Positions 1 to 8,744 of a stretch of DNA of 64,000 bases are shown one piece after another. This DNA comes from Haloarcula argentinensis DSM 12282. Lineage in GTDB: Archaea > Halobacteriota > Halobacteria > Halobacteriales > Haloarculaceae. The stretch covers positions 169,032 to 233,031 of the forward strand of contig AOLX01000022.1 of NCBI GenBank assembly GCA_000336895.1, written 5' to 3'. Both the position numbers and the translations under genes were made by a program. The notes under the pieces are model-generated. The model was not told the origin of the DNA and made no database searches. It was given only the letters and a program-made list of their open reading frames with translations. Every line of letters begins with the position of its first letter. The stretch's first letter is position 1.

Positions 1-449
1 TCGCTGCCCAGCAGATCCGGCCCGAACTCCTCGGGATAGGTATAGTGGTCCGGGTCGTCAGGGTGTCCGTGGACGAGTTTCACCCGACCGTCACAGACGC
101 GGCGCTCGTCGGGCAGCGCCGCCAACCACTCGATCTGCTCGTCGGACAACTGTTCCGTGGCGTGTTCGACGCCGGCCTGCGCCATCCCGTTGAACGCGAA
201 CGGTGTCTCGGCGGCGACCGCCCTGTCGTGGTTACCCATCACTGTCGGGACTTCGTCGGTCGGCCAGGGACCGTCCGCGGGGAGCGCGTCGGTGTGCCCA
301 CGCATCGCGTCGACACAATCGGCGTGCCAGGGGTTGTAGCCGACCACGTCGCCGGCACAGACCAGTCCGTCAACCGACGGCATATCCGCAAGCACTGCCG
401 CGAGCGCCACCCGATTGCCATGAATATCAGAGAGTACACCGAGTTTCAT
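1..449 (-). CDS. Metallophosphoesterase, YfcE/MJ0936-like (3' end cut off by window)
   Basis: Reading leftward from an ATG at 447-449, the product begins MKLGVLSDIHGNRVAL and stays open to base 1, so the C-terminus lies outside the window (149 codons visible). Calcineurin-like phosphoesterase motifs appear in order: the SDIHGN metal-binding motif at residues 7-12, GDVVGYNP near residue 36, GNHD near residue 75 and HGHP near residue 128. This family hydrolyses phosphodiesters with two metal ions in the cytoplasm. The physiological substrate cannot be read from sequence. It lies about 80 bp from the purO stop and has the same orientation, so co-transcription is possible. Confidence 0.85.
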   Translation of the reverse strand, partial: MKLGVLSDIHGNRVALAAVLADMPSVDGLVCAGDVVGYNPWHADCVDAMRGHTDALPADGPWPTDEVPTVMGNHDRAVAAETPFAFNGMAQAGVEHATEQLSDEQIEWLAALPDERRVCDGRVKLVHGHPDDPDHYTYPEEFGPDLLGS

Positions 450-531
450 TGCTAGTGTCTATCCCCTGTGGGGTCTTGAGTGTCGGTCCTGGCTCAGTAT
501 CTGTGTCCGTGGTGCGTTTGCTGCCATCCGC

Positions 532-1140
532 TCACTCCCCGTTGTACACTGCCACGTCAAACTCGCCCGCTGACCCCGTGACGCCGGCCGAACAGACGGC
601 GTGTTCGTACTTGTGGTCGTACACCTCGCGGGCTACCTCGCTGGCGTCAGTCGCGCCCAGGTCGAACGCCGTCGGGCTGTTCTCCTCGTATGTCGCCACA
701 AGCGTCGGCTCGGTGACCTCCTCGACGAGCAGCGCGTCCCGGCGGACGGTCCCGATGACTGCGCCCGGTCCGTCAGCGTTCGTCGTCGGGTCCGGCGCGT
801 CGACACCGACGATACCGGCGACCCGCGGCGTGTCGTAGTCGTCCTTCTCGAAGTCGAGCGAGAGGAGCGGCTCCGCGATGGCGTCCCGCGCCGGATAGCC
901 CAGTTCGAGCTTTTCGGCGATTGGGTCGACGTGAGAGCCGTTACCGACGACCGCGCCGCGCTCGGTGACGCGGACGCCGTTGTAGGAGATATATGGGTTG
1001 TCCGTCTCCGGCGCGTCCGGCGTCGGTTCGACGGTCACTGTCCCGTCGCGCTTGACTGCTTGGCGGTTGGGGAATGAGCGCGAAGAGACGCGGTACGCAC
1101 CGACTTCGGGACTGACGACGACGAATCGTCCAACGTACAT
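532..1140 (-). CDS. purO: IMP cyclohydrolase, archaeal PurO type
   Basis: The 202-residue product begins [20 protein letters not shown], the conserved start of archaeal PurO, and carries the [11 protein letters not shown] segment typical of the family. PurO closes the ring of FAICAR to form IMP, the last step of de novo purine synthesis, and replaces the cyclohydrolase half of bacterial PurH. Its length matches the family (about 200 residues). The ATG at 1138-1140 is the only sensible start. No other pur genes are in the window, so the pathway must be encoded elsewhere. Confidence 0.9.
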   Translation of the reverse strand: MYVGRFVVVSPEVGAYRVSSRSFPNRQAVKRDGTVTVEPTPDAPETDNPYISYNGVRVTERGAVVGNGSHVDPIAEKLELGYPARDAIAEPLLSLDFEKDDYDTPRVAGIVGVDAPDPTTNADGPGAVIGTVRRDALLVEEVTEPTLVATYEENSPTAFDLGATDASEVAREVYDHKYEHAVCSAGVTGSAGEFDVAVYNGE

Positions 1141-1309
1141 ACGCGAGTGTGCACAGCACCCCGAAAAAGCGCTGTCGATGTCTGGCCGTCTGGCGTAGCC
1201 ATGACGCTATTGTTCTCCTGGCGGTGTTGTGTGGGCTGCTGACACGCTTCATGTCCGACCGAATCGCGCAACGCTTACAAAGGGGCACCCGATACTGTAG
1301 AGTGCGCAC

Positions 1310-1382
1310 AGTCCATTGGGGTAGTGGCCAATCCTGAAGCCTTCTGGGGGCTTCGACCCTGGTTCGAATCCAGGATGGACTA
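1310..1382 (+). tRNA. tRNA-Gln (anticodon CTG)
   Basis: A full cloverleaf can be drawn. The acceptor stem is AGTCCAT (1310-1316) paired with ATGGACT (1375-1381), with discriminator A at 1382. The D arm contains GGTAGTGGCC. The anticodon stem AAGCC/GGCTT closes the loop TTCTGGG with anticodon CTG, and the T arm is CCTGG-TTCGAAT-CCAGG. No CCA is encoded and no intron is visible. It reads CAG, a major glutamine codon in GC-rich haloarchaea. Confidence 0.9.
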
Positions 1383-1465
1383 TTTCTGTGGCGAGCAAAC
1401 TCGTGAGCGATAGCGTCGTAATTGCTGGATTCGAGCCTTGGAAGGCGAACGAAGCGAGTCTTCCT

Positions 1466-1479
1466 CTGGTTCGAATCCA
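1466..1479 (+). repeat. Second copy of the tRNA-Gln T-arm core (14 bp direct repeat)
   Basis: CTGGTTCGAATCCA at 1359-1372, inside the tRNA T arm, recurs exactly at 1466-1479, 107 bp downstream. The flanks of the second copy do not form a tRNA: the T stem is broken (TCTGG against CCATG) and no acceptor stem is present. It could be a remnant of a tRNA 3'-end duplication left by an integrative element, a decayed tRNA, or chance reuse of the conserved T-loop sequence. Confidence 0.5.
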
Positions 1480-1557
1480 TGCGGAACAGGTGTGACACGG
1501 GTCTGGCAAGCACTCGCTTGCCACTGGCTACTTGTAGCTACCTCCCAGAGAAAACAT

Positions 1558-1989
1558 ATGGCACCGACACACGTCCTCGTCCCGCTGGACGGGTCACCGC
1601 TGGCTGACGAGGCGCTGACGTACGCGCTGGAGACGTTCGACTGCCGGATTACAGTCCTGAACGTCGTCGCGCCACTCGATACGGGGATGAGCGAGGGTGG
1701 CATGCTCGAGCCGGATGCGGATCGCCGGGCGGCAGCCGACGAGCGGGCCGCGAAGCTTGTCGACCGGGCGTCACAGCAGGCTAGCGAGGCCGGCCAACAG
1801 GTCGAGACGGCCGTCGAGACCGGTGACCCGGCCGAGACGATTCTGGACTACGTTGAGGCGACCGACGTAGATCAGGTGGCGATGGGTGGTCACGGCGGGA
1901 CGCGAAACGAGATCGCCCGCCGATTGCTCGGAACGGTGGCGACGGCGGTCGTCAGTGAAGCGCCGGTGACGGTGACGGTCGTCCGGTAG
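1558..1989 (+). CDS. UspA-family universal stress protein
   Basis: The 143-residue product starts MAPTHVLVPLDGSPLADEAL at an ATG preceded by AAAACAT. An open frame extends upstream, but this methionine fits the family start exactly. The UspA fold signature is clear: VLVPLDGS for strand 1, a long acidic helix, and the C-terminal nucleotide-binding motif GGHGGTRNEIARRLLGTVATAVV near residues 112-133. That motif matches the G-2x-G-9x-G(S/T) pattern of ATP-binding Usp proteins. These are cytoplasmic dimers of mostly unknown specific role. It stands alone between a tRNA and a convergent phosphate transporter. Confidence 0.88.
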   Translation: MAPTHVLVPLDGSPLADEALTYALETFDCRITVLNVVAPLDTGMSEGGMLEPDADRRAAADERAAKLVDRASQQASEAGQQVETAVETGDPAETILDYVEATDVDQVAMGGHGGTRNEIARRLLGTVATAVVSEAPVTVTVVR

Positions 1990-2030
1990 TCACGGACGTC
2001 GACGACCCGGACGCAGCACGCGGGCACTCT

Positions 2031-3224
2031 TCAGGCTTGGCTGCCGAGGACCGCTTCCAGCACCTGATACAGGCCGAAGCCGATCACGACGCTGGTGACG
2101 AGCGTGATGAGCCAGAATCCGACAGTCACACCTATTTTCCGGCGAGAGACGCCGGCAGAACCGCCGACCAGGCCGCCGCCGATGACGCCGGAGATGATGA
2201 TGTTGTTGAACGAGATGGGGATCCCCAGCGCGATAGCGGCCTGCGCGATGATGAAGCCGGGGACCAGCGCCGCGATGGAGCGGCGGACGCCGAGTTGCGC
2301 GTATTCGCGGGAGGTCGCCTGTAGCAGGCGGGGCGCGCCCATCCACGCACCGCCGAGGATACCCACTGCGCCGAGCGCCAGCAACACGAACCCGGGCAGA
2401 CCGAGTTCGGCGCGGTAGAGGTTTTCGAGTGGCCCGGTCGCGAGGCCGACCTGACTGCCGCCACTGGAGAAGGCGACGACACTGCCGAGAACGACGAGAA
2501 AGGTCTTGATGCCCTTGTCGACCGAGGCCTGCGTCTGCAGGCGGATGTAGTAAAAGCTCCCGGCGGCGACCAGCAGTGTCGCGCCGACAGCCGCGATATC
2601 CGTGCCGGCGACCATCGCAGCAAAACCGGCCAGTGAGCCCTGTTCGGTGCCGGCCGGTGACGGGATGATGCTCAACTGGACGTTGGCGACGATACCACCG
2701 ACGACGCCGGCGAGCAGCGGGACGCCGACCGTCTCGGGGATGTCATCCCGACGCAACACAGTCGCGGTGAGATAGGCCAGGCTCCCCGAGACAGGCGGGA
2801 CGAGCAGCCAGAACGTGGCGATACGGCGGTAGGTGTCGAACACTGGGTCGCCCCCGAGCGAGAGGCCGACGCCGACCATCGCGCCCGTCGTCGCGAACGC
2901 CGCTGGAACGGGATAGCCTGAGTAGATACCAAAGGCCATGAATCCGGTCGCAGTCAACAGCCCGGCGACGGCTGCGAGCGAGGTGATCGCGACGCCATCG
3001 ATGAGGCCAGCGCCGACCGTTTCCGAGATACTGCCCCCCTGAGTCAGTGCGCCCATTGCGGCGAGAATTCCGATAAGGAAGGCGGCGCGCATCGTCGAGA
3101 TAGCGTTCGCACCGATAGCCGGGGCGAACGGCGGTGAGTTGCTGTTCGCACCGAGTGTCCAGGCTGTCACCAGCCCAGTAACCGTCGCGAGGGCGACCAG
3201 CGCCCAGAAGACGACGGTGGTCAC
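2031..3224 (-). CDS. Inorganic phosphate transporter, PiT family
   Basis: The 397-residue, almost entirely hydrophobic protein has the two PiT signature repeats. The N-terminal one is LGANSNSPPFAPAIGANAIS and the C-terminal one is GIPISFNNIIISGVIGGGL near residue 335. About ten membrane segments are expected. PiT carriers take up phosphate with H+ or Na+, and sodium symport is plausible in a halophile. The first in-frame start is a GTG at 3222-3224. The frame stays open upstream without an ATG, so the N-terminus may be slightly longer. No PhoU-like partner is adjacent. Confidence 0.88.
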   Translation of the reverse strand: MTTVVFWALVALATVTGLVTAWTLGANSNSPPFAPAIGANAISTMRAAFLIGILAAMGALTQGGSISETVGAGLIDGVAITSLAAVAGLLTATGFMAFGIYSGYPVPAAFATTGAMVGVGLSLGGDPVFDTYRRIATFWLLVPPVSGSLAYLTATVLRRDDIPETVGVPLLAGVVGGIVANVQLSIIPSPAGTEQGSLAGFAAMVAGTDIAAVGATLLVAAGSFYYIRLQTQASVDKGIKTFLVVLGSVVAFSSGGSQVGLATGPLENLYRAELGLPGFVLLALGAVGILGGAWMGAPRLLQATSREYAQLGVRRSIAALVPGFIIAQAAIALGIPISFNNIIISGVIGGGLVGGSAGVSRRKIGVTVGFWLITLVTSVVIGFGLYQVLEAVLGSQA

Positions 3225-3429
3225 CGCGTGTTGGGTCCCGTCAGGGCCTGCCAGTTGCTGCTGTGTGAACGCGACCAGACTGTCATTGCCAGCCGTTCAC
3301 ACCCAGTACATAAAATGCCCGCGGCGTCGGTATCGAAAGTCGATCGGCCCGCCTTGCCGTGATTTGTCGCCGATGTGGCGAATGTGCGACACCGAAGTCT
3401 TTAACGCCTATCGACACCGCTGGTGGGAC

Positions 3430-4545
3430 ATGTCACAGCGCAGACGCACGTTCATCAGTAGTGTTGGTACCGCAACTGCAATCGGGTTAGCTGGATGCCT
3501 CGGTGGCGATGGCGGCGATGGCAGCGGCGGTGACGGTGGGGACACCGACAGCGATGGTGGCGACGGCGACAGCGGTCCGGCCGCCCGTGTCGGAATGGTG
3601 TACGCGACGGGCGGACTCGGTGACGGGTCGTTCAACGACCAGGCCCAGACCGGCGCTATCCGATCAGCGGACGAGCTAAACATCGAATACGACGAGTCTC
3701 AGCCGGAAGCAGTACAGGACTTCGGCAGCCTCCAACAGCAGTACGCGCAGTCCTCGAACCCGGACTACGACCTCGTCTGTTGTATCGGCTTCCTGCAGGC
3801 GGACGCCCTCACGGAGACCGCCAGCCAATACCCCGAGCAGGACTTCATGATCGTTGACTCCGTCGTCGAGGCGGACAACGTCGGCTCCTACGTGTTCGGT
3901 GAGCATCAGGGCTCGTTCCTCATTGGATTGATGGCCGCGAAGCTGACCAGTCAGGACTTCTCGGCTGGCACCGGCTCCACGCAAAGTGACTCCACGAGCG
4001 TCGGCTTCGTCGGCGGCGTCGAGGGCGACCTCATCGGCCGCTTCGAAGCCGGCTACAAAGCTGGCGTCAAGCACGCGGAGGAAGACGTTGATGTCCAGAC
4101 AGCCTACGTTGGCGACTTCAACGATCCCTCCGGAGGGCAGGAGGCGGCCCTCTCGATGTACGAATCGGGTGCGGATATCGTCTACCACGCGGCCGGTAAC
4201 ACCGGGACTGGCGTGTTCCGTGCGGCTCAGGAGGCGGAGCGCTTCGCAGTCGGCGTCGACCGCGACCAGTCGGTCACGAAATCGGACTTCAGCGATGTCA
4301 TCCTCGCGAGTATGGTCAAACGCGTCGACAACGCGGTGTACACGTCGGTCGAATCGGTCGTCAACGACAACTTCGAGGGCGGTGCTGTGAACACGCTCGG
4401 CCTCGAACAGAACGGTGTTGAAGCGGTGTACGGCCAGCAGCTTGGCTCGGAGATCCCACAGGGCGTCAAAGACGAGGTGTCCGAGATCCGCCAGAGCATC
4501 ATCGACGGCGACATCAGCGTGCCGACTGACCCTGACAACGTCTGA
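3430..4545 (+). CDS. BMP-family substrate-binding lipoprotein (nucleoside-type ABC importer)
   Basis: The 371-residue product starts MSQRRRTFISSVGTATAIGL and runs into the lipobox LAGC, a Tat-exported lipoprotein signal. A Gly/Asp/Ser-rich linker (residues 26-50) tethers the domain to the membrane. The mature part matches the basic membrane protein/PnrA family, with GGLGDGSFNDQAQTG and the later YHAAGNTGTGVF. BMP proteins usually bind purine nucleosides. It is followed by one ATPase and two permeases in the order typical of such importers. An open frame continues upstream, but this ATG alone gives an intact signal peptide. Confidence 0.9.
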   Translation: MSQRRRTFISSVGTATAIGLAGCLGGDGGDGSGGDGGDTDSDGGDGDSGPAARVGMVYATGGLGDGSFNDQAQTGAIRSADELNIEYDESQPEAVQDFGSLQQQYAQSSNPDYDLVCCIGFLQADALTETASQYPEQDFMIVDSVVEADNVGSYVFGEHQGSFLIGLMAAKLTSQDFSAGTGSTQSDSTSVGFVGGVEGDLIGRFEAGYKAGVKHAEEDVDVQTAYVGDFNDPSGGQEAALSMYESGADIVYHAAGNTGTGVFRAAQEAERFAVGVDRDQSVTKSDFSDVILASMVKRVDNAVYTSVESVVNDNFEGGAVNTLGLEQNGVEAVYGQQLGSEIPQGVKDEVSEIRQSIIDGDISVPTDPDNV

Positions 4546-4717
4546 GACCGGTTGTTAGAGCGATTTGCCGTCTGTTCCGCCCCCGCGGTCGGAACTATCC
4601 GAAAATAATATCAACAATCCGTCTGAGTCACCGCGACCACACACGCAGTTGCCGCATATTTTTGCCAGACATGTGGAACCGTGAAGTTAAAACACCGGGA
4701 CGGTAACGGCTCAGAGT

Positions 4718-6274
4718 ATGGAACAGGCCGTCCACCTCGATGGTATTACAAAGCGGTTTCCGGGGGTAGTCGCGAATGACGACGTCGATCTGGCGGTCGA
4801 GAAGGGGACGGTTCACGCACTGCTCGGCGAGAACGGTGCGGGCAAAACCACCCTGATGAACGTCCTCTACGGGCTCTACCAGCCCACCGAGGGGACGGTC
4901 AACGTGCACGGCGAGACACAGCAGTTCGACTCGCCGCGCGACGCCATCGACGAGGGTGTCGGTATGATCCACCAGCACTTCATGCTGGTCGATCCGATGA
5001 CCGTCACCGAAAACATCACGCTTGGGAACGAGCCCCGCAAGTGGCTTGGACTCACAGTCGACAGCGAACAGTCCCGCAAACAGGTCCGTGAACTGTCCGA
5101 GCGGTACGGGTTCGACGTGGACCCCGACGCCCGCATCGAAGACGTCGGTGTCGGCGTCCAGCAGCGAGTCGAGATCCTCAAAGCGCTCTACCGCGGCGCG
5201 GATGTCCTGATTCTGGACGAACCGACAGCAGTGCTCACGCCACAGGAAGTCGAGGACCTCTTTCGCGTCCTCGAAGAGCTGACCGACCAGGGCAAGACGA
5301 TTATCTTCATCACGCACAAGCTCGGCGAGGCGATGGAAGCTGCCGACGAAATCACGGTCCTGCGCGAGGGGAAAAACGTCGGGACGGTGCCAGCCGACGA
5401 CATCACTCGGGAAGAACTGGCCGAGATGATGGTCGGTCGGGAGGTACTACTGGACCTCGACCGGGACCCAGCCGAGCCGGGCCGATCTATCCTCGACGTC
5501 GAGGATCTCGTCGTGGAGGACGACCGGGGCGTCCGTGCGGTCGACGGGATTTCGCTCGAGGTCCGGGCCGGCGAGGTACTCGGCATCGCTGGCGTCGATG
5601 GGAACGGACAGTCGGAACTGGTCGAGGCAATCACCGGGCTCCAGATGCCTGACGAGGGAACGATCACGTACGACGATGTCGACCGGACCACCGACAGCCG
5701 CCGGGAACGCATCGAGGCCGGGCTGGCCTACATCCCGGAAGACCGACAGGAGCGGGGACTGGTGATGGACTTCGACCTCGTCGAGAACGGCCTGCTGGGG
5801 AGCCAGCACGCGGCCGACTACACCTCGAAGGGGCGTATCGACTGGAACCACACGCGCGACCACGCGGAAGAGATAATCGAAGAGTACGACGTTCGGCCGC
5901 CGGATGCCGACGCCCACGCCAAGTCCCTCTCCGGGGGGAACCAGCAGAAGTTCGTCGTCGGCCGGGAGTTCGCCCGGGACCCGCGTCTCGTCGTCGCCTC
6001 CCACCCCACCCGCGGCGTGGACGTCGGGTCGATGGAGTTCATCCACGATCAGATCAACGCGCTCCGCGAAGCGGGCCGGGCCGTGTTGCTCATCTCCTCG
6101 AACCTCGACGAGGTCCAGTCGCTCTCGGACCGTCTCGCTGTCGTCTACGAGGGCGAGATCGTCGACATCGTCGACCCCGAGCGCGTGACCGAGGAACAGC
6201 TCGGACTGCTGATGGCCGGGCAGCAACCTGACGCCGTCCCGACCATTGCGGCGGACGGGGAGGGCCACCAATGA
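4718..6274 (+). CDS. ABC transporter ATP-binding protein, duplicated (nucleoside/sugar importer type)
   Basis: The 518-residue cytoplasmic ATPase has two ABC cassettes. The first has Walker A GENGAGKTT near residue 37 and Walker B VLILDEPTAVLTP near residue 160. The second has a degenerate Walker A (GVDGNGQSE near residue 293) and signature LSGGNQQKF near residue 405. This is the RbsA/YufO-type arrangement, in which one polypeptide supplies both cassettes. Its stop overlaps the next start by 4 nt, so ATPase and permease are translationally coupled. AT-rich sequence 15-40 bp upstream suggests a promoter separate from the BMP gene, 172 bp away. Confidence 0.92.
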   Translation: MEQAVHLDGITKRFPGVVANDDVDLAVEKGTVHALLGENGAGKTTLMNVLYGLYQPTEGTVNVHGETQQFDSPRDAIDEGVGMIHQHFMLVDPMTVTENITLGNEPRKWLGLTVDSEQSRKQVRELSERYGFDVDPDARIEDVGVGVQQRVEILKALYRGADVLILDEPTAVLTPQEVEDLFRVLEELTDQGKTIIFITHKLGEAMEAADEITVLREGKNVGTVPADDITREELAEMMVGREVLLDLDRDPAEPGRSILDVEDLVVEDDRGVRAVDGISLEVRAGEVLGIAGVDGNGQSELVEAITGLQMPDEGTITYDDVDRTTDSRRERIEAGLAYIPEDRQERGLVMDFDLVENGLLGSQHAADYTSKGRIDWNHTRDHAEEIIEEYDVRPPDADAHAKSLSGGNQQKFVVGREFARDPRLVVASHPTRGVDVGSMEFIHDQINALREAGRAVLLISSNLDEVQSLSDRLAVVYEGEIVDIVDPERVTEEQLGLLMAGQQPDAVPTIAADGEGHQ

Positions 6275-7551
6275 GCGATAGCGACCCGTCGCGGAACGGC
6301 GACGATCCGCCGGCACCGGACTCGGACGACCGGTGGTCACAGTATCGACAGCGACTCATCAGACTGGGTCAGACCTCGGTCGGCGAGCGGATTCTCATCG
6401 CCGTCTCGGCGCTGTTGCTCTCTATCGTCGTCGGAACGGTCATCGTCACCGCCGCGGGACTGATGGCGACGTGTCGGTCACCGGTACTCACTTTCGGTTC
6501 CACAACGCTGTGTTACGACCCGTTCTACGTGTTTAACCGGCTGTTCCTCGGCGCGCTGGGCGATCCATTCGCCGGCGGCTGGTCGCCGCTGAACGCGCAG
6601 TTCGCGGCGACGCTACGCGAGACGACGATACTGGTGTTTACCGGGCTTTCGGTAGCCTTAGCGTTCCGTGCTGGCATCTTCAACATTGGGACACAGGGCC
6701 AGCTCATCATCGGTGCGCTGGCGGCCGCATTGACGGTGCTATGGGCCGGCTCGCTAGTCTCTGGGACGATCGCACTCGTCCTGTTTATTCCGCTCGGGCT
6801 GCTCGCTGGCGCGATCGGCGGCGGCCTCTACGGTGCGATACCCGGTGCGTTGAAAGCCTACGCCGACGCGAATGAGGTCATTACAACTATCATGCTCAAC
6901 TTTGTCGCTGTTCGGGTAACGCTGTATCTCGTCCGAAACCACTTCGCTGACCCGACGAGCCAGGCGACACAGACCCGAACACTGCCCGTTGAGGGGCAGT
7001 TCCCCTCGATACTGTTCGACCCGCGGACGGACTTCTCCCTGCTCGCACTCCTGATTGCGCTCGTGTTCGTCGGCGGCGTCTACTACTTGCTCGAACACAC
7101 GGCCTTCGGCTACGACCTGCGGACCGCCGGTATCCAGCCCGCGGCCGCGGAGTACGGCGGTGTCGACTCAGCCCGGACCATCCTGAAGTCGCTGACGCTG
7201 TCGGGCGCGCTCGGCGGTATCGGCGGGGCCGTGTTCGTGATGATGACGCTCGGGAAGTTCCAGACTGGCATTCCGAGCTACGGCTTCGACGGGATCACCG
7301 TCTCCATCCTCGCCGGCAACAACCCGATCGGGGCTGTCTTCGCCGCGCTGCTCTTTGGCGTCCTCAAGTCCGGCTCGAACGTGGTGGCGTTCGCGACCAA
7401 CGTGCCGCCACAGCTGGTCGGCGTCCTCCGTGGCCTGATCATTCTGTTCGTCGCGATGCCGGAGTTCTTCCGTATCATCGGCCGGCGGCTCGCAGCACGC
7501 GAGCCGGACAGTCCGGCCGCCGCGACCGCGGGAGGTGGTGCTGATGACTAA
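6271..7551 (+). CDS. ABC transporter permease, BMP/nucleoside system (subunit 1)
   Basis: The 426-residue membrane protein of the BPD_transp_2 family has a polar N-terminus of about 45 residues and then roughly ten hydrophobic segments. The conserved cytoplasmic segment AFRAGIFNIGTQGQLIIGAL is characteristic of YufP-type permeases. It starts within the ATPase stop region (4-nt overlap) and its stop overlaps the second permease start, so the three genes are one operon. With the next subunit it forms the channel for the ligand delivered by the BMP lipoprotein. Confidence 0.9.
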   Translation: MSDSDPSRNGDDPPAPDSDDRWSQYRQRLIRLGQTSVGERILIAVSALLLSIVVGTVIVTAAGLMATCRSPVLTFGSTTLCYDPFYVFNRLFLGALGDPFAGGWSPLNAQFAATLRETTILVFTGLSVALAFRAGIFNIGTQGQLIIGALAAALTVLWAGSLVSGTIALVLFIPLGLLAGAIGGGLYGAIPGALKAYADANEVITTIMLNFVAVRVTLYLVRNHFADPTSQATQTRTLPVEGQFPSILFDPRTDFSLLALLIALVFVGGVYYLLEHTAFGYDLRTAGIQPAAAEYGGVDSARTILKSLTLSGALGGIGGAVFVMMTLGKFQTGIPSYGFDGITVSILAGNNPIGAVFAALLFGVLKSGSNVVAFATNVPPQLVGVLRGLIILFVAMPEFFRIIGRRLAAREPDSPAAATAGGGADD

Positions 7552-8608
7552 CGACAGCGCTATGGATCGACTCTTATCGGCGTCAGGCCGGCTGTTCATC
7601 GCCGCCGCGGCGTTTCTCACACTGGCCGTCCTTGCCGGATTCGGACTTCTCGCACCGGCATCGACCCCCGGACAGATATTCTGGGTGCTGGCCTCGAAAT
7701 CGACGCTGTCCTCGACGCTGCGGCTCTCGGTCCCGATCGTGCTGGCCGCGCTGGGTGGCATCTTTGCCGAAAAAAGCGGCATCATCAACATCGGACTCGA
7801 GGGCCTGCTCATCATCTCGGCCTTCGCAGCTATCTTCGGAGCCGACGCCACCGGTTCGCTGTGGCTCGGGTTCCTCATCGGCATCGTCGCGTCGACGCTG
7901 CTCGCTGCCGTGTTCGCCGTCGTCTGTATCGAGTTCCGCGCCGACCAGATCATCGCCGGTCTGGCCGTCTGGCTCATCGCGCTCGGCCTCGCGCCGTTCG
8001 CCTCACAGGTGTTCTACGGCGGGCCAAACACCAGTAACGTCGGCACCTTCGATACGATAACAGTCCCGGCGCTGGCCGACATCCCGTTCTTCGGCGCGCT
8101 GTTCGACGCCTCGCCCGCGGTGTACATCATGTTCCTCGCCGTGGCGGCGTCGTGGTACGTGCTGAACCGCACCACCTTCGGCCGCTGGGTCCGGGCCGCC
8201 GGCGAGAACCCGAAGGCGCTGGACACCGCCGGCGTTGACGTGTCCCGCGTCCGCTACGCCGCCGTGCTCCTCTCCGGCGTCCTCTCGGGGATGGGCGGGG
8301 CCGCGCTGGCGATCAACATCGGCCAGTTCACCGGCAACGGGCCGACGATGGTCAACGGAAAGGGGTTCATCGCCATCGTCGCCTACCTGTTCGGCAACTA
8401 CAACCCGGTCGGCGCGTTGCTGTCGACCACGCTGTTTGCCGGCCTTGATGCCGTCCAGCTGCGTCTCCAGACGGCCGATGTCATCGCCGTCCCCGATTCG
8501 CTGGTCCAGACGATTCCGTTCGTCGCCGTCATCGTCGTGCTCGCGCTGGTGGGCAAGACCCGACTGCCCGAAGCCGCCGGCGAGCACTACGAGTCCGGCG
8601 AGGAATGA
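7544..8608 (+). CDS. ABC transporter permease, BMP/nucleoside system (subunit 2)
   Basis: The 354-residue permease is the YufQ-type partner of the preceding one. It has about nine hydrophobic segments and the conserved loop FAEKSGIINIGLEGLLI near residues 75-90. The ATG at 7544 is chosen because a strong ribosome-binding site, GGAGGTG at 7531-7537, lies 6 nt before it and it overlaps the previous stop by 8 nt. An earlier in-frame GTG at 7535 sits against that site and is less likely. The gene ends the importer operon. Confidence 0.9.
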   Translation: MTNDSAMDRLLSASGRLFIAAAAFLTLAVLAGFGLLAPASTPGQIFWVLASKSTLSSTLRLSVPIVLAALGGIFAEKSGIINIGLEGLLIISAFAAIFGADATGSLWLGFLIGIVASTLLAAVFAVVCIEFRADQIIAGLAVWLIALGLAPFASQVFYGGPNTSNVGTFDTITVPALADIPFFGALFDASPAVYIMFLAVAASWYVLNRTTFGRWVRAAGENPKALDTAGVDVSRVRYAAVLLSGVLSGMGGAALAINIGQFTGNGPTMVNGKGFIAIVAYLFGNYNPVGALLSTTLFAGLDAVQLRLQTADVIAVPDSLVQTIPFVAVIVVLALVGKTRLPEAAGEHYESGEE

Positions 8609-8744
8609 ACTAGGAACAACTTTCTCTGGACTTGTTTCTGCCCGCAGCACTTGATCGAATGCGAACAGGAGCAGTCCAATCGGGACCAGCCGACCTCCCT
8701 AGCCGAACACTCATGTGCGCGGCAAGCACAGGACGAGGTAGCAA

